Both the position numbers and the translations under genes were made by a program. A stretch of 64,000 nucleotides of DNA from Hermatobates lingyangjiaoensis. Taxonomy: Eukaryota > Arthropoda > Insecta > Hemiptera > Hermatobatidae. Below the pieces are notes generated by a model that did no database searches, was not told the DNA's origin, and saw only the letters and a program-made list of their open reading frames with translations. The stretch covers positions 124,001 to 188,000 of the forward strand of contig JAPFBL010000241.1 of the NCBI GenBank assembly GCA_026182355.1, written 5' to 3'. Of the stretch, positions 62,646 through 64,000 are shown piece by piece (positions within the stretch are counted from its first letter, which is position 1; each line of letters opens with the position of its first letter).

Positions 62646-63400
62646 TTTATTATAGTATAAATATAATTAATAAGTTATATTAATCGTAATTCATTAATTA
62701 TTAGTTATAACTAATAATTCATGTTTATTTTAAATATAATATTAAATCAACATGTATTGTGGTAACAACTAATCCAGTCACGAGTATTTTTTTGAAATGT
62801 TACCCACAGGTATATTTTTCGGTTAACCATCAATCATACAATGTTTGTAATTCTATTTGATATCGTAATAATACTTCGCAGTATTGTATGATATTCTTCA
62901 ATTTTATTTTATCATTTCGGTTCTTATTGTAAAATCGAACCAAAACAATTCAAGCAGAATTAGTAACAGCTTGGTTGTACTGTATTTCTTCTACATTATA
63001 GTTTATATTGAAATGGAATCCAATTTAGATTGTAATTGTTGCTCGCTCGACCGTTTTGGGGACACGTCCATCTTCAAGAAGAGAGTAGGTTGATGATGAA
63101 AGAGCTCTGAAAAAGGTCATGCAAGAAGGAAACTATACCGGGCTTCTGATTTCAATTGAAAAATACTAACATCTCTACGCTACTAAGGGTCTTACAATTC
63201 GTCGTCAGCAAGCTGTGAAGGGAAATAATTTTAACTCTATATTAAAGTATTCATCATGGAGTTGCATGTATATCCGTGTTTGTTAGCATTTTTTCTCTAT
63301 GTATTAAACTGAATTAATTTATACATACATACTGTATGTATTTTGTGTATTCTAAGGAAGACTTAGATTAGGTGGCAATGTATCCTACGAGAGAACCCAT
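62646..63400. other. AT-rich stretch, probably intron
   Basis: No exon recognised. CGACCGTTTTGGGGACACGT near 63047 is GC-richer. No supported repeat. Confidence 0.3.
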
Positions 63401-63404
63401 TAGG

Positions 63405-63655
63405 CTGATCTCCTTCCTACCCTAACGTTTCGATGTATTTGTACATCATCTATAGGGCTAAAATTAGAGTAAGACTATAATACTTTTAACAAAGCAATCT
63501 ACAACCTTCATAGGGAACTAAATTACTGACAATAACACAAAAATACAACAGGTTATTTTACAATTAGAGTTGTTTTAATCCTGAAAATAATGTGCAAATA
63601 CATCGAAACGTTGGCCTAGAAAGGAGTTTATTATCTTTTATATAACCTAGCCCTC
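63405..63655. mobile_element. Family F inverted pair
   Basis: The left minus copy (ACGTTTCGATGTATTTGTAC, ATCATCTATAGGGCT) has a mutated core (CTATAGA for CTGAAGA). The right plus copy keeps only ACATCGAAACGTTGG and the tail CCTAGAAAGGAGTTTATTAT. The loss of the CTGA half on the right is a truncation. Confidence 0.6.
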
Positions 63656-63699
63656 AAAAACAAAGCAATAGAAGAGAAGAGGTCAAGAACATTTTTTTG

Positions 63700-63880
63700 A
63701 GAATATATATATATATATATATATATAAATAACGACTTAAAGGCTGAGTCGTTATCAGCCTTTGGAGCGATTCACATCTATTCCTGACAACGAGGACATC
63801 GAAATATAGTAGTGAGTTCAGTGATTTCTTTTCTATGTGTTCTTTTGAAAATTCTAGTTTATATATATATATATATAAAG
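63700..63880 (+). mobile_element. Half unit of the 1.06-1.28 kb family between (TA)n tracts
   Basis: GAGCGATTCACATCTATTCC, TGACAACGAGGACATCGAAA, TATAGTAGTGAGTTCAG and AATTCTAGTTTA(TA)n correspond to the plus arm at 1.17-1.28 kb. A short CGACTTAAAGGC/GCCTTT inverted repeat precedes it. Confidence 0.6.
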
Positions 63881-64000
63881 ATTTCACATAAACACGTGAA
63901 ATAACAATCAATGATCAAATACAATAAGAAATGGGAAAACAAGACTAAGATCTTTCAACCGTAACAAGCGGTATTTGTCTTCATCTTAGTCTTGTTTTCC
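63881..64000 (-). mobile_element. Family B unit, cut by the window end
   Basis: AAGATTTCACATAAACACGT to CTTTCAACCGTAACAAGCGG, then GTATTTGTCTTCATCTTAGTCTTG. The core is disrupted, and the plus-strand partner begins at the window edge. Confidence 0.6.

Overview
The window is AT-rich, repeat-dominated DNA from an animal nuclear genome, and I see no prokaryotic gene organisation. Evidence for an animal: long (TA)n, (CT)n and (TG)n microsatellites, tRNA-derived SINEs with target-site duplications, hAT and Tigger-like DNA transposons, a LINE remnant, many fragments of Penelope-like retroelements (PLEs), and one GC-rich coding exon ending in a consensus splice donor. The SINE tail is (AACCT)n, the complement of the arthropod telomere repeat TTAGG. 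This makes an arthropod a reasonable guess, not a proof. Most long open frames here are artefacts of tandem repeats, palindromes or low-complexity DNA.

The main content, from end to end, is short units built around a hammerhead-ribozyme-like core: CTGANGA, one extra base, helix II, GAAA, then a short self-complementary helix III and a helix I that can often be paired. I find more than fifty copies, in at least six sequence families (labelled A to G here). Many form head-to-head palindromes, and unit ends repeatedly abut (TA)n tracts. Several units run straight into a short conserved reading frame (M-S-L-G-Q-L..., ...FNKIC..ENLLP.FTNI) that resembles a PLE protein N-terminus. One ribozyme copy (49.98 kb) lies downstream of a GIY-YIG-like PLE C-terminus. 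I read the whole set as PLE terminal repeats (pLTRs) and small non-autonomous derivatives.

Layout. 0-8 kb: family A, D, E and F units, two SINEs and a hAT element (6.0-6.8 kb). 8-24 kb: SINE fragments, palindromes, two adjacent hAT-like elements (13.05-14.8 kb), a (CT)n tract, a PLE 5' fragment (16.6-16.9 kb), a Tigger/pogo-like element (19.76-20.49 kb) and a tandem family E array (22.1-22.4 kb). 24.5-26.3 kb: a 77-78 bp satellite interrupted by a SINE. 27-37 kb: family B palindromes, a 2 kb polypyrimidine minisatellite and a 236 bp duplication. 38-47 kb: a second 'AAATAAG' DNA element, two SINEs, a 12-copy 54 bp array carrying a broken ribozyme core, several palindromes and a Tigger-like element with an internal minisatellite. 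48-60 kb: more palindromes (one almost perfect, 52.45-52.83 kb), the PLE endonuclease fragment, a LINE zinc-knuckle remnant, a hAT element with clear 8 bp duplications, and a three-copy tandem ribozyme array (57.8-58.1 kb). 60.67-61.52 kb: the only convincing host coding exon, on the plus strand, followed by intron.

The window therefore probably holds the 5' end of one host gene, with intergenic or intronic DNA upstream. Scattered GC-richer unique islands are candidate regulatory DNA. Repeat boundaries are hand-aligned and may be off by several bases.
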